Assembly (NCBI GenBank): GCA_963082975.1
Contig: OY720345.1
Span: forward strand, 34,744,611-34,808,610
Direction: 5' to 3'
Length of the DNA stretch: 64,000 nucleotides
Origin: Labia minor
Taxonomy: Eukaryota; Arthropoda; Insecta; Dermaptera; Spongiphoridae
A model generated the notes under the pieces. The model ran no database searches, was not told where the DNA came from, and saw only the letters and a list, made by a program, of their open reading frames with translations. Positions within the stretch are counted from its first letter, which is position 1; every line of letters begins with the position of its first letter. Shown piece by piece: positions 11,436 to 21,560 of this stretch. The translations under genes were made by a program, and so were the position numbers.

Positions 11436-11589
11436 TCTATATATATAAAGGAGAGTGTTTGTTTGTATGTATGTAATTTGTTTACTTTTTTGCTGTCATA
11501 GAAACAAAAAAATTTAAATGCCTTATGTAACATGGATAGGTAAATGAATTGGACTGGAAGAGGAGTCATGTGATTAGAGAAATTGGGGA

Positions 11590-12560
11590 AAAAACAACCG
11601 TAATGTAATTAATCAAAAAAATTCAAGAATTATGCTACGGATACGACTTAAATATTATAGGAGATTCGGCAACTGTAATCAAAGATAGCGTAGGCGAATT
11701 AATCGAAACAGGGAAAGAGGTGGAGCTAAAATTAATAGTGCTAACATACAAAATGTAGAATTTGAAAAAGTATAAATATTTAAATACTTAAGATCTGTAA
11801 TCACGAAGGATAATAATATTCGAGAAGAATTTAAATTGACGTTGTAATCGAGTAGCATCTGTTATTATGCAGTAAAGGGGTTTCTCATCAAAACTATTAT
11901 CAAAGAGGATCAAAATAGAAATATATAAAACAATTATTTTTCATGTTGACCGATGACTAGGGTGACCATTTTCCGAAAACACCAAACCGGGACAAATGGT
12001 TTACCTGTTTTTTTTAACTAAATTGAAAAAATTTTGAAAAAAAAAATAAGAAATGTCCTAAATATTGAAAAAACGGGACAATTGGCTGTCCAGAAGACAT
12101 TTTTGGGGACACCGGGACAGAGCACCTAAAAACGGGACAATTCCGGAAAAAATGGACGTTTGATCACCCTATCGATGACCCTGGGAGACGAGAGTAGATT
12201 TAGAGTATTTGTGAGATTAATATTGTTCGCAGCATTTATAGGCCAAAGGAAGATGAGGTCACAGGGGGATGGTGGAGATGGCATAACGAGGAATTGCATG
12301 ATCTCCAGATATAGTTAAGGTTGTAAAATCGAGAAGGCTGGGATGGGAAGGAGACGTGGGAGAGGCTAGAAAGATCGGCGAAAAATATATTTGGGAGAAA
12401 CCGATTGGGTAACATCCGGTTGAAGACCAAGGACGCGGTGGTTGGAAAATGAAGGATGGGACATGGGAGAGATGGGACAGGGACGCTTAGAGAAATGTTG
12501 ATGCTTCGGCTAAGAACTTTCGAAAACTGTAGAGACACAAAGTTAGATAAATATAGCATA
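11590..12560 (+). pseudogene. RTE-like LINE, 3' end of ORF2
   Basis: Successive frames give GDSATVIKDSVGELIETGKE, then a FKYLGSVIT-like stretch, LSKRIKIEIYKTIIF and, after the hAT MITE at 11958-12171, IYRPKEDEVTGGWWRWHNEE with LHDLQI. These are the blocks after the YADD motif and the C-terminal tail of RTE-type reverse transcriptases. Stops and frameshifts make it non-functional. Related tails occur at 55345-55400 and 56373-56600 next to Helitron ends, suggesting that the Helitron family captured this LINE tail. Confidence 0.65.
11958..12171. mobile_element. hAT-type MITE, 214 bp
   Basis: Ends TAGGGTGACCA and TGATCACCCTA are inverted repeats. They are flanked by CCGATGAC (11950-11957) and TCGATGAC (12172-12179), an 8-bp duplication with one mismatch. 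It splits the LINE tail described above. Non-coding. Its interior (GGTTTACCTGTTTTTTTTAA) resembles that of the MITE at 13492-13689. Confidence 0.7.
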
Positions 12561-12873
12561 TGCAATAATAATATATAATTAATTTACTGATTAAATTAAA
12601 ATATATTTTACAAGAAAATAAATAAATGTCTTATCTACTTATACTGATTGATACAAAATGGATGAAAACCTTTTACATACACACTTTCAACGAAATACTA
12701 TGTATCACTCGGGGGTACAGGGGGCTCGGAGCAGCTAGTTTAATACCAAAAAAAAAATCTTAATGAAAATATGTCTTTGAGAGAGAGCCCGGGGAGGGGG
12801 GTGGGGCGCCATAGGAAGGTGGAGCGGCTAGTCAAACCCCCCCCCCAGGATCAAATCCTGGTTGCGCCACTGG

Positions 12874-13157
12874 TAATTAATAAGATCCTTCGAGCTTTAA
12901 ATAATCATAGTGATATCGAAGGAGGAAGGATGAAAAATAATTAACACATATTTCTTTTCCTTTTTTCACATAATGATAACGTTTCGGTCACTAGTTACAT
13001 CCTTCTTTAAAATTCTTATAAATTGTATAAAAAATTTGATGTATATAATAAATATACAAAGATCAACTCAATAATTAAAATGACATTCTAAACATTATAA
13101 AAGAGAAAATGAATTTATAGTATTTAGAAAATATGTTTTGATGTTCTATATCTATAC
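12874..13157. other. AT-rich spacer
   Basis: No motif recognised. The last 8 bases are the left target duplication of the next MITE. Confidence 0.4.
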
Positions 13158-13444
13158 CATATGTTCCCAAACTTTTTGTGTCGTAGACCCCTTGCCATAT
13201 TTTTCAGTTTTGGGTAGAACCCCTACTTAACCTGAAATTGATTTTTTATAAAAAAATTTTACTTTTTTTTTTTTAAGAGCCTTATTGAATTGAATAGTAA
13301 AATGTAAGTAAATAGGCTTGAGATCCACTATCGTAGACCTTCATTTTCATTTCATGGACCCCCAAATTTTTTATTCGCTGGTGTAGACCCCTTGCAGGCT
13401 GCCATAGACCCCTGGGTAGATATACACTACTTTGGGAACCACTG
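13158..13444. mobile_element. hAT (Buster-type) MITE, 287 bp
   Basis: Ends CATATGTTCCCAAACTT and the inverse of CAGTGGTTCCCAAAGTA form terminal inverted repeats. Flanks are ATCTATAC (13150-13157) and TTCTATAC (13445-13452), an 8-bp duplication with one mismatch and central TA. Subterminal TAGACCCC motifs recur several times. The ends resemble those of the autonomous hAT at 48402. Confidence 0.7.
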
Positions 13445-13491
13445 TTCTATACTAAGCTAGACTAACGAATTTCTTAAGTATTAAAATATGG

Positions 13492-13689
13492 CAGTGATTC
13501 TCAACCTTTTTTTGTTACCGCGGCACACACAGAAAAAGATAAGTGTAAATGTTTACCATATTGAAAAAAGTGGTCCCAAAAACGGTTTACCTTTTTTTTT
13601 TAGAACCAAATTGAAAATATTAAGAAAAAAAGTCGGAAATGTTTAAGAGCCTCATAATCTCGCGGCAGGTTGGTGGTTGAGAATCACTG
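13492..13689. mobile_element. hAT (Buster-type) MITE, 198 bp
   Basis: Perfect 15-bp terminal inverted repeats, CAGTGATTCTCAACC, lie between exact 8-bp duplications AAATATGG (13484-13491 and 13690-13697) with central TA. The perfect ends and duplication imply a fairly recent insertion. Non-coding. Confidence 0.85.
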
Positions 13690-13777
13690 AAATATGGTAT
13701 GATATCTAAAACAATATATACAAATTCTAAAAATATACAAGTAAATTTTTTTTGCATGCTTGGATTTTAATTAATTG

Positions 13778-13990
13778 AAGTACCGGGACCCCGAGCCTCG
13801 GCTCGGTACTTAAGTTAAAAAAAATGATTCATTATTATTGGATTTGGCTGGTAATATTAATACCTGGGACACCGAGCTCTCGCTCTACCCTTTAAAAAAT
13901 ATTGATACACAATTCTTTAATTATTTATTACAATTATTAAATGTTACACATTTGCATCAATCTGATTAAAATTAATGAACTTGTGCTCCT
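13778..13990 (+). repeat. Repeat family C copy
   Basis: Begins with the same hairpin as 1704 (AAGTACC...GGTACTT enclosing GAGCC-TC-GGCTC), then TTAAGTTAAAAAAAATGATT, GGATTTGGCTGGTAATATTA and the block ACACCGAGCTCTCGCTCTAC. The end is uncertain; similarity to the first copies continues to about 13985. Confidence 0.6.
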
Positions 13991-14049
13991 CAATAATACA
14001 TAAATATATAATATATAGGTACATATATTTTTTTTCTATAGTGTTTTTT

Positions 14050-14670
14050 TGAAAAACTGTTTAGCGCCCCAAGTGGTTATAAAACAAACTAAAGACAAAA
14101 AAACGTGCTTTGCAGCTTTTCGGAATTAAAAAAGCAAAATTGGCAGTCGTGGGACTGGCCGACAGAAGTGAAAACTTCTGCGTAAGAAATTTTAAAACAG
14201 ACGAAATTCGCGCTATTTCACGAGAAAGATGAATTTCATATGCATGTATATATATATAACTTATATATTATTTTAAACATATATTTTAAACAAATTTGTA
14301 ACTTATATTTATATATATATATAAATACACAACTTTGTTTAAAATATTGCAATACGAACTGTTTTATAATTCTTATCTCTAACATAAAATATATATTTAT
14401 TATGTGAAGTTCATTTCGTATAATTTTGATTATATATGTATATATGAAATGAACTTTACATAATAAATATATATTTATATGTTAGAGATAATTTATAAAA
14501 CAGTTCTAATGACAATTCAAATTTCGCGCTCTGTTATAAGAAATTTGAAAGCAGATGGTTTCATGGTGTTGGTCACGATCACGCGAGTTCTATACTTTTT
14601 CCCCATCCCGCAAAAGTGCTCAACGCCGCTAAAGAAGTTTTCACTTCAAAAATTATTTAATATTTGGAAA
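14050..14670 (+). repeat. Repeat family D with long palindrome
   Basis: Matches 37682-38300 in the opposite orientation. Each copy has an AT-rich palindrome at its centre (here 14357-14505) between two outer blocks containing GAAGTGAAAACTTC or its inverse. Outer frames read LADRSENFCVRN and related peptides, so the outer parts may derive from coding sequence, but no family was recognised. It is probably a foldback or MITE-like element. Confidence 0.6.
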
Positions 14671-15044
14671 TATATCTGACTTATAGAAAAAATGAATATT
14701 AATTAAAGAAAGAAATAGTTTTTAAAATATCCTGAATAATATGTAACAATTTTCAAGATAGAAATTTATTACAATATTACAATTATTAACTGTTGCATCA
14801 TTGCATCAATCTGATTAAAATGAATGGAACTTCGGGTACTCAATAATAATAAATAAAATAATATTAATAAATATATTGAATAATATTTTATTGAAAAAAT
14901 ATTAAAACTTATAAAACTATCTAAAACTTTATTAATAAAAGAACAATGAATAAATAAATATAGAATAGTAATTTATTAAAAAGTAAACAATAGATAAAAA
15001 GAAAAAAAAATAACAAAATCATTATTTTCATTTTTAAATAACGA
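14671..15044. other. AT-rich spacer
   Basis: A short piece (about 14770-14850) repeats the tail of family C (CATTGCATCAATCTGATTAA). Nothing else recognised. Confidence 0.4.
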
Positions 15045-15120
15045 TTCACCCGGCGAGTTTCGAACCGACGAAATCCACTCGTTAAAACATCAGTCCAACC
15101 GCTGGACTATATGTATTTAG
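15045..15120 (-). repeat. tRNA-like sequence (SINE-like relic)
   Basis: On the minus strand TAGTCCAGCGGTTGGACT resembles a tRNA D-arm (GTCC pairs with GGAC) and GGTTCGAAACTC, about 35 bases on, fits a pol III B box. The anticodon and T stems do not close properly, so it is not called a functional tRNA. A tRNA-derived SINE head or pseudo-tRNA is most likely. Confidence 0.4.
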
Positions 15121-15169
15121 ATAAAAAATTGTCATTTTTTTACTGTCTTAGCAGGCAGTATTAAAAATT

Positions 15170-15375
15170 TTGACGTTTTCCATATATAATTTTCAATTAA
15201 GAAATTAATAATGAAGCTGTATGTTTCAAGAGATATCATCAATAAAACTTAATTTTTCTTTATAAATACTATATCTAGTGTGAATTTGAAAAAAATCGTT
15301 AGAGCGGTTTTTGAGAACCAATATATATAGATAAATACATATATACAATTTTAGCTAGCATAATAAGATAAGATT
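15170..15375. repeat. Dispersed repeat F, second copy
   Basis: Nearly identical to 2540-2770 but without the TAGA array. It ends at the same TTTTAGCTAGCATAATAAG block. Confidence 0.65.
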
Positions 15376-16979
15376 TGATTTATCTTAGGATTATATTTTA
15401 TCTATTAATAAAATACCAATTATAAGAATCTTTCAAGAATACTCAAGAGATAAAGGATAAAAAGGATATCATTATCTTGTCAACTTAAATGAATAATCTT
15501 TCAATCAATTTAATCCTGAATATAATGTGATTAATTTAGATTATCCATTAAATTCAAATATAAAACAAAGTGTATATAAAACCGGCTCTCTTGCGGAAAT
15601 AAAAAAAAAATAATTATGCGTGAATATAGATAAAATAATATTATAAAGAGATAAGTTTAATTATAAACATATTTTAATAGAAATTTAAAGAGAAAGTTCA
15701 TTTAATCGAGTATTGTGTTAAGTATATAATTAAAAGTATCGAGACATATTTGTTTGATAATTTAAAACACAATTTAATGATCACAAAAAAAAAACAAGGT
15801 TGAAAAAGAAAAAGGGAAATAAAAAAATAAAACGTTTATTAAAATATATTCTATTTAGATTTGTATTGTTTTCTTTAGAGAGGATGAAATGAAAATTTAA
15901 GAATTTATTTAATGATTCTCAAAGTGAAAGGAGTGCAAATATTAATGGTCTTCTTTGTTATAAATGAAAGAGAAAAGATAGGGGAGCTAAAATGGTGTGT
16001 ATTCTAATTTATCAATGAAATCCCAAAGGAATATGGTTGGCCAAGTGAAAACTGACATCATTTTGGTTATGGATAGATGAAATATTTACCTCTAATGATG
16101 ATAAAGTATTTTGCTTCTAGTCATCTACAATTCTGGTTCCAAAAATTAGAATTGTTGATTTTATTAAAAGAATGAATATATCTTCTGGTCATACTAATTA
16201 AAAGACTTTTTTATTAATAAAGAAAAATTATCTATTAACTTTACTATGGTATTTTAATAATATATTTCCTTTAGGGAATTATAAGTAGAAAATTATATCT
16301 GCATTTTTTTTAATTTATTGAATCATTCAAATAATTAAAAAATCTCTTTCTTTCGATTATTTTTATTTATCTATTTTTAACTCTATTATTTCCCGGTTAT
16401 TTTCACGTTTTATTGTGAGATTTCCCCGCGTTTGGTACAACTTTGACCTGATGTATTTTTATGTTAGTGCTAGTGCCAAGGATTCTCCTCAGAACGTAAG
16501 TCAAAGTATACCCATTCAACCCAAAATTCCAACATTTCCTCTGGCTCACACAGACTAAGACTCAGAATCTCAAAAAAAATACCATTTAGGAACACCCTCT
16601 TGTAAATGACGCCAAAATGGACACCGAAACATCGAGACTCAATAACCTGAAAGTAACTTCTAATAATAATAACAAATTTTCCTGGAAACCTAGACGACCA
16701 TATATGAGCCACTCACAACAGAAGCCAAACCGATTAACACCAATTATTAAAATTTTGCTAGTTATGTAATGTAATGTAATCTGCAATATATGAAGTGAAT
16801 ATTGAACTTGATAATCTTAATATTGCAATTCAATATACATTTTTCTATAATCAATAACACTGAATTTAATATAAATTTTGAACTTTGGGCTTCATTTTCT
16901 CAGTTTGTTTATATATGGAGTTATTCCCTTTGGCTTCTGTGAGTGGCTCATATATTTATACCTCTTCATTCTATATAGC
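15376..16979. other. Long AT-rich non-coding stretch
   Basis: No coding motif in any frame. Open frames near 16470-16786 have no recognisable domain. This could be intergenic or intronic. Confidence 0.4.
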
Positions 16980-18055
16980 GTGATAAACGGACATCAGAGA
17001 ATCAGAGGGCAACTTCTTCTCTTCCTAGTCGATAACGTGGCCCTAATACTTCCATGTCCCCTCCGCTCGAATTTCGCGAGTCAAGTCGATGCCGAGCACT
17101 CGCTGCCGCCGTCTGAAGGTCAGTACCCAAGCCAACCTGTCCATCTGGCCGGTGTTCTGCCCCGTCTCCGTGATCCTTCCATCCTTCCCTGAATCACGGT
17201 CTTTTCAAGGCCCGAACTGGAGAGAGTGAGGTGACCAAAATAACTAACCACCCTTCCAAGTCCCTCGCTAGAGAGGCGGTGTTTCGCGCGGACCTCTCTG
17301 AGTATATAGTTATTGGTCCTATGCGCCGTCCTCCAACACCACAGTTCAAAAGCGTCGATCTTCCTTCGGATGTTCTGCTTCAGGGTCCAGGTCTCTGACG
17401 CGTAAAGCACAATAGGAAAGATCATCGTGGTGACAATTAGTTTTTTTGTTTCAATGGTTAAGTTTTTGGTTTTCCATTTTTTTTTTCAGTTTTTCCATCG
17501 ATGTTCTTCCCATTTGGATACGCCGAACGACCTCAACATCACAGCCACCCCCGTTTTCAGCCATGGACCCCAGATAAACAAAACGGCTCATCACCTGATA
17601 GCCCGCAACATAATTAGTTTTTTTTGTTTCAATGGTTAAGTTGTTGGTTTTCCATTTTTTTTTTCAGTTTTTCCATCGATGTTCTTCTCATTTGGATACG
17701 CCGAATGACCTCAACATCACAGCCACCCCCGTTTTCAGCCATGGATCCCAGATAAACAAAACGGCTCATCACCTGATAGCCCGCAACATACAAGGACTCC
17801 GGTTTGTTGCCGCAATTACGGTCCTCAATAATTATCTTTGTTTTAGACTTATTAACGAGGGGGTCGTATTCTTCACTCACCTTCTCAAGCTTGCAGAGAA
17901 GGCGAGTCATTTCCTCCTCCGATCCCGCCAAGAGAGTTGTATCATCTGCGTATCTCAGATCAGAGATCCTTACGCCCCTCCGAGATGCCACCATCCTCCA
18001 AGACCTTTCTCATGACATACTTCCAGTAGATATTAAAAAGGATGGGGGACAAAAT
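16980..18055 (-). pseudogene. RTE-like LINE, reverse transcriptase 3' half
   Basis: Read on the minus strand: ILSPILFNIYWKYVMRK (about 18040-17990), then ISDLRYADDTTLLAGSEEEM with the YADD catalytic motif (17960 region), VAGYQVMSRFVYLGS, MEKLKKK, then LYASETWTLKQNIRRKIDAF, ELWCWRTAHRT and VVSYFGHLTLSSSGLEKTVI (17425-17120). This is the usual order in the C-terminal half of RTE-type LINE proteins. An in-frame TGA interrupts RQG*ILSP, a frameshift follows, and about 178 bp is tandemly duplicated between 17440 and 17796. It is dead. The upstream part is replaced by a mariner remnant. Confidence 0.8.
17440..17796. repeat. 178-bp tandem duplication inside the LINE
   Basis: The stretch starting TTTCAATGGTTAAG at 17450 recurs at 17628 with only a few differences. 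Each copy includes CCCGTTTTCAGCCATGGA and CATCACCTGATAGCCCGCAA. The duplication spans the YLGS to KLKKK part of the relic. Confidence 0.75.
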
Positions 18056-18330
18056 TCATCCCTGACGGACGCCCTTCCCCACATCAGATATAAGGTACTT
18101 GCAATCGTCGAAGCACTTCTGAAATGCGCTTTTCGGTATGGCCATCAGCTCGTTCTTCGATTCCGACTTTATCTCATCAGTGGCAAAACGCTTTCCTTTC
18201 ATTGGTCTCTTCAGTTTTGGGAATAGGAAAAAGTCACAGGGAGCCAAATCTGGTTACGGTTTTGTTTTTGGCCAAAAATTCATGAACTAGCAATGATGTG
18301 TGCAATGATTTGTTTTTCCACAATCCCGAT
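18040..18330 (-). pseudogene. Mariner transposase C-terminal remnant
   Basis: The frame at 18056-18247 reads APCDFFLFPKLKRPMKGKRF and AIPKSAFQKCFDD, typical of the C-terminus of D34D mariner transposases, including the third catalytic Asp in APCD. Beyond it, IAHTSLLV.EFLAKNKTV matches the segment after the second Asp, but the intervening PPYS block is deleted with a frameshift. The frame then runs without a stop into LINE sequence (VGKGVRQG), so the two remnants are fused. Confidence 0.75.
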
Positions 18331-18967
18331 CGCGTTTGAGATCGTATTCCTTTTTTTTTAAATAAAAAATCGAAGAACACACAAAAACGTGACTAACTTT
18401 TTCAGTTGTTAAAAACAAACTACTAATCCTAAATGGCTGATAATGTCACCATATGAGGAAACATATTTGTACCAACATAACAAAAAAAAATATTTCGATA
18501 ATCAATTGTATACAGCCCGAGAAAATTCAAAATTCCCCTTTTTAAAGATCTCTATTGTGTGTATTATACAAAAATATTCCTCCAATTAACTGGATTAAAA
18601 TAAGAATAATTTAGACTGTTTAGATTTTATATTCGTTAAACATATATCAGATTCAATAATCTATTCAAAATGAAACATCTTCTTAAGGTCGTTTATTGAT
18701 TTTCATATATAAATTAAAAATTTAATTCAATTTGGACTAAAAATAACAGAGTTCTAATCATTTAATTAAGAATGGGAACACGGAACTGGGCCCCACTGGG
18801 CAATGCGTGTAAGCGATATAAGCCGAACTGTCGGTCATCAAACTTCTGGGGATAAAAAGAAAACTTAATAAAATTATTTTAGTCCTAATTTCTAAATAAA
18901 AATATAAGTAAATTGCTTAATAAAACAATTTGCTGTAAATACAATCATTAAAAAATATAAATATAAA
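18331..18967. other. AT-rich spacer left of the LTR element
   Basis: No motif recognised. The last four bases, TAAA (18964-18967), match the four bases after the right LTR. Confidence 0.4.
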
Positions 18968-19503
18968 TGTGGGAATGGAGCCTTTTGGCTCATCACCGTC
19001 CGAATCATCAAAAGCCTGGCACATCTTACTGCCTCAGGGTCGGCCATTCTCAACCACAATATCATCGGAGTTGGTGCTTCCTCTCAACGCCGCTCCAAGC
19101 AGCGAGCGCCCCAGACGCCGTCGCCGCCTCCCCACCATGAGCTACCATCACCGTCGCCGCCATTCTCCCACTCCACGCCACCGACCAATAGCAACCGAGT
19201 TCCAGCTGTTTGGACTTCCTTTTAAAAGGGACACCGGCACGATTCGAGTTTAGTTTATAGTTGTACAGTTTCAGTTTAAGTTTAAGTTTATCAGTTTTAC
19301 AGTCGACAGTTTACAGTCAAGAGTTTATTCAGTCTTTTGTACATCGCCAGAAGTATTCAAGAAACGAAGAAGTTACGATTTCATTTATTTTTACACTATT
19401 TTTATCTTGTTCATCTTTATTCAATAAAACGATATTTTTGCAACCATTTAAACAAAACAGATATTTTTTGCTAAACAACCCCTAGACAACGAAATTCCCT
19501 ACA
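18968..19503 (+). repeat. 5' LTR, 536 bp
   Basis: Starts TGTGGGAATGG and ends CCCTACA. The first half is GC-rich against an AT-rich genome. A TATA-like TTTTAAAA lies at 19220-19227 and a poly(A) signal AATAAA at 19423-19428, giving a plausible U3-R-U5 order with transcription starting after about 19250. Confidence 0.85.
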
Positions 19504-19506
19504 AAT

Positions 19507-19523
19507 TGGAGGCTCAGTCCGTG
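19507..19523 (+). promoter_or_regulatory. Candidate primer-binding site
   Basis: TGGAGGCTCAGTCCGTG begins 3 bases after the 5' LTR. It starts with TGG, the complement of the CCA end of a tRNA, as expected for tRNA-primed LTR elements. The matching tRNA was not identified. Confidence 0.5.
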
Positions 19524-19567
19524 ATTGAAAACAACTCGTTTATCGTTCGGGCAAAAGAAGATTCCTA

Positions 19568-19830
19568 GACTTATTCACTCTCAAGATTTTATGTGAATAA
19601 TCTTCAAGAAAAGATACACGATTCAAGATTCAAGTTTTATTCACTTTCAAGATTTTTGTGAATAATTCTTACGAAAAAGATACAAGATTCAAGATTGAAG
19701 ATTTATTTACTCTCAAGATTTTTGTGAATAATTGTCAAGGAAAAGATACAAGATTTAAGATTGAAAACTTATTCACTTTCAAGATTTTTTTGTGAATAAT
19801 CAGCAAGAAAGAAAATACAAGATTTAATAC
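19568..19830 (+). repeat. Four ~68-bp tandem repeats in the leader
   Basis: Imperfect units built on TTATTCACTTTCAAGATTTT, GTGAATAAT and GATACAAGATTCAAGATT repeat four times between the LTR and the start codon. Within a unit, TTATTCAC and GTGAATAA can pair, so each unit may form a hairpin in RNA. Possible roles, such as packaging or translation control, are speculation. Confidence 0.7.
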
Positions 19831-19862
19831 AGTAAAGATTAAAGAAATAAAAATATATTAAG

Positions 19863-21560
19863 ATGATGAATTTGGTTTTTTTTCCAAAAATCGCAAAAAA
19901 CATCAATGAGGCCAAACCATATGAATTGAAAGGATTAAAAACGATAATAACGGGTGACGCAACATGCCGCCTCAGTAGAAAAACCCTACTCAACTTTGAA
20001 GGGTTCAACTTTGTTGAAGGTTCTGAGGAATACGAAAAGAAAAATGAAGAATTAAAGGAAAAACTTACCAGTAAGCAACTACGTCGAACATCTAATATAC
20101 TCAATCTTCCTGAGCAAGACAGCGACGAACTAATCAGAGGTAACATTCTATCTTGGTTATGTACACTGGACGAAGATGATGAAGAAGAAGAAAAAGAAGA
20201 GACTGATAAGAAAGAAGAGACTGAAAAGAAAGAATCTAATAAAAAAGAAGAGACTGATAAGAAAGAATCTGATAAAAAAGAAGAGACTGAAAAGAAAGAA
20301 TCTGATAAAAAAGAAGAGACTGAAAAGAAAGAATCTAAGAAAAAAGAAGAGACTGAAAAGAAAGAATCTAAGAAAAAAGAAGAGACTGAAAAGAAAGAAT
20401 CTAATAAAAAAGAAAAAACTCAAAAGAAAGAATCGGAGAAAATTAAAGAGACTGATAAGAAAGAATCTGATAAAAAAGAAGAGACTGAAAAGAAAGAATC
20501 TAATAAAAAAGAAAAAACTCAAAAGAAAGAATCGGAGAAAATAGAAGGGACTGATAAGAAAGAATCTGATAAAAAAGAAGAGACTGAAAAGAAAGAATCT
20601 AATAAAAAAGGAGAGACTGAAAAACAGGAAGTCAAAGAAGAAAAGAATGAAGATAAAGAATCTCTAACGACTGATAATGAAAAAAAGACCGAAAGTGAAG
20701 TTAATGAAGAGGATAAAGTAAATGACGATGAATCAATGGAAGTTGATAAGGATGAAAGCACTTCAGAAGATCGAAATAAAACAATTCGTGAAGAAGAGAT
20801 TGATCCCAATGATAAAATTTTTTATCTTGATGAAACAATGCCTGAAAGTGAAGATGGTGAGAAAGACAGTGAAGAAGATGACGTTACTAATTTAAAATTC
20901 GCCTGGAAAGTTTTAAAATTGGCAAAAGTGATTTATGAAAAACAAGCAAATGAAGGAAATAAAGAAACAAAATTAAATTTAGAAAATGTTTTTTTAAAAT
21001 TAGACGAAATTAAAGAAGAAAGTTCTAACGATAATGATAAAACACAAACTGCAAGTAAAGTTGAAACTGAAGATAGTGTTTTAAATAAAGAAAATGAAGA
21101 TTTTAATGTGGATTTAAATTTAGAAACAGGCATAAATGATTTATCCAAATCACAAGATATACTATTTTACGTGAAGAAAAAAATCGATAAATATCGAAAA
21201 ACGAAGGCGAAGTGGAGAGATAAGGAAAAGAAGATTAACGTATTCGAGGCCGAATACATCGCAGGACGGCCGAATGTGGGAATGGAGCCTTTTGGCTCAT
21301 CACCGTCCGAATCATCAAAAGCCTGGCACATCTTACTGCCTCAGGGTCGGCCATTCTCAACCACAATATCATCGGAGTTGGTGCTTCCTCTCAACGCCGC
21401 TCCAAGCAGCGAGCGCCCCAGACGCCGTCGCCGCCTCCCCACCATGAGCTACCATCACCGTCGCCGCCATTCTCCCACTCCACGCCACCGACCAATAGCA
21501 ACCGAGTTCCAGCTGTTTGGACTTCCTTTTAAAAGGGACACCGGCACGATTCGAGTTTAG
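19863..21560 (+). CDS. DEK-like / possible NASP-like chimeric protein in LTR element
   Basis: The ORF is 565 aa and starts at ATGATG. Residues 20-105 resemble the SAP-like domain of the chromatin protein DEK: NFEGFNFVEGSEEYEKKNEE, then LTSKQLRRTSNILNLPE and DELIRGNILSWL. Residues about 110-265 are 11-residue repeats (ETEKKESKKKE type), then acidic. Residues about 340-390 (NLKFAWKVLKLAKVIYEKQ, then NVFLKLDEIKEES) resemble the first TPR of the histone chaperone NASP; this match is weaker. Residues 471-565 are read from the 3' LTR and are rich in Arg, Ser and Pro. No gag zinc knuckle or pol motif is seen. A nuclear, chromatin-binding product is inferred. The frame is intact throughout. Confidence 0.7.
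   Translation: MMNLVFFPKIAKNINEAKPYELKGLKTIITGDATCRLSRKTLLNFEGFNFVEGSEEYEKKNEELKEKLTSKQLRRTSNILNLPEQDSDELIRGNILSWLCTLDEDDEEEEKEETDKKEETEKKESNKKEETDKKESDKKEETEKKESDKKEETEKKESKKKEETEKKESKKKEETEKKESNKKEKTQKKESEKIKETDKKESDKKEETEKKESNKKEKTQKKESEKIEGTDKKESDKKEETEKKESNKKGETEKQEVKEEKNEDKESLTTDNEKKTESEVNEEDKVNDDESMEVDKDESTSEDRNKTIREEEIDPNDKIFYLDETMPESEDGEKDSEEDDVTNLKFAWKVLKLAKVIYEKQANEGNKETKLNLENVFLKLDEIKEESSNDNDKTQTASKVETEDSVLNKENEDFNVDLNLETGINDLSKSQDILFYVKKKIDKYRKTKAKWRDKEKKINVFEAEYIAGRPNVGMEPFGSSPSESSKAWHILLPQGRPFSTTISSELVLPLNAAPSSERPRRRRRLPTMSYHHRRRHSPTPRHRPIATEFQLFGLPFKRDTGTIRV
20190..20660 (+). repeat. 33-bp coding minisatellite
   Basis: Units such as GAGACTGAAAAGAAAGAATC followed by TAATAAAAAAGAA repeat about 13 times in frame, giving the Lys/Glu-rich repeat of the DEK-like ORF. 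Because 33 is divisible by 3, copy-number change keeps the frame. The complementary frames also stay open, which is a by-product of the repeat. Confidence 0.85.

Larger units (their letters stand above)
11436..12738 (+). mobile_element. Helitron-like element carrying LINE sequence
   Basis: The left end reads A|TCTATATATATAAAGGAG, the TC start seen in animal Helitrons, and the right end reads GGCTCGGAGCAGCTAG|T, the canonical CTAG end with insertion between A and T. The expected GCGCC/GGCGC hairpin is damaged here compared with 55443-55459. The block just inside the right end, from ACAAAATGGATGAAAACC to ACGAAATACTATGTA, recurs at 59105-59158, so this is a family. No Rep/helicase is present. 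The interior carries the 3' part of an RTE-like LINE and a hAT MITE. Confidence 0.65.
9763..12873. mobile_element. Composite element with CAGTGGCGCAACCAGG ends
   Basis: The left end (9763) reads CAGTGGCGCAACCAGG and the right end (12873) is its inverse, CCTGGTTGCGCCACTG, giving 16-bp inverted repeats. GTA flanks both sides, a possible 3-bp duplication. Just inside the left end are three G6 runs, then TTAACC and a C9 run; a C-run recurs at the right end. No transposase frame was seen, so it is non-autonomous. HINE2 and a Helitron-like element have inserted into it. CAGTGGCG ends occur in several DNA-transposon superfamilies, so none is named. Confidence 0.6.

Noticed and set aside
15045-15120. 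Functional tRNA gene
   Set aside because: D-arm and B box are recognisable, but the anticodon and T stems do not pair and no acceptor stem closes.
18969-19253. 94-codon open frame in the 5' LTR as a separate gene
   Set aside because: It is the LTR copy of the tail of the downstream ORF; no start context or homology supports separate expression.
20157-20544. Long open frames on other frames of the Lys/Glu repeat (all Phe/Ile or all Lys/Arg)
   Set aside because: They are by-products of a 33-bp purine-rich tandem repeat; only the frame that continues into the DEK-like domain has independent support.
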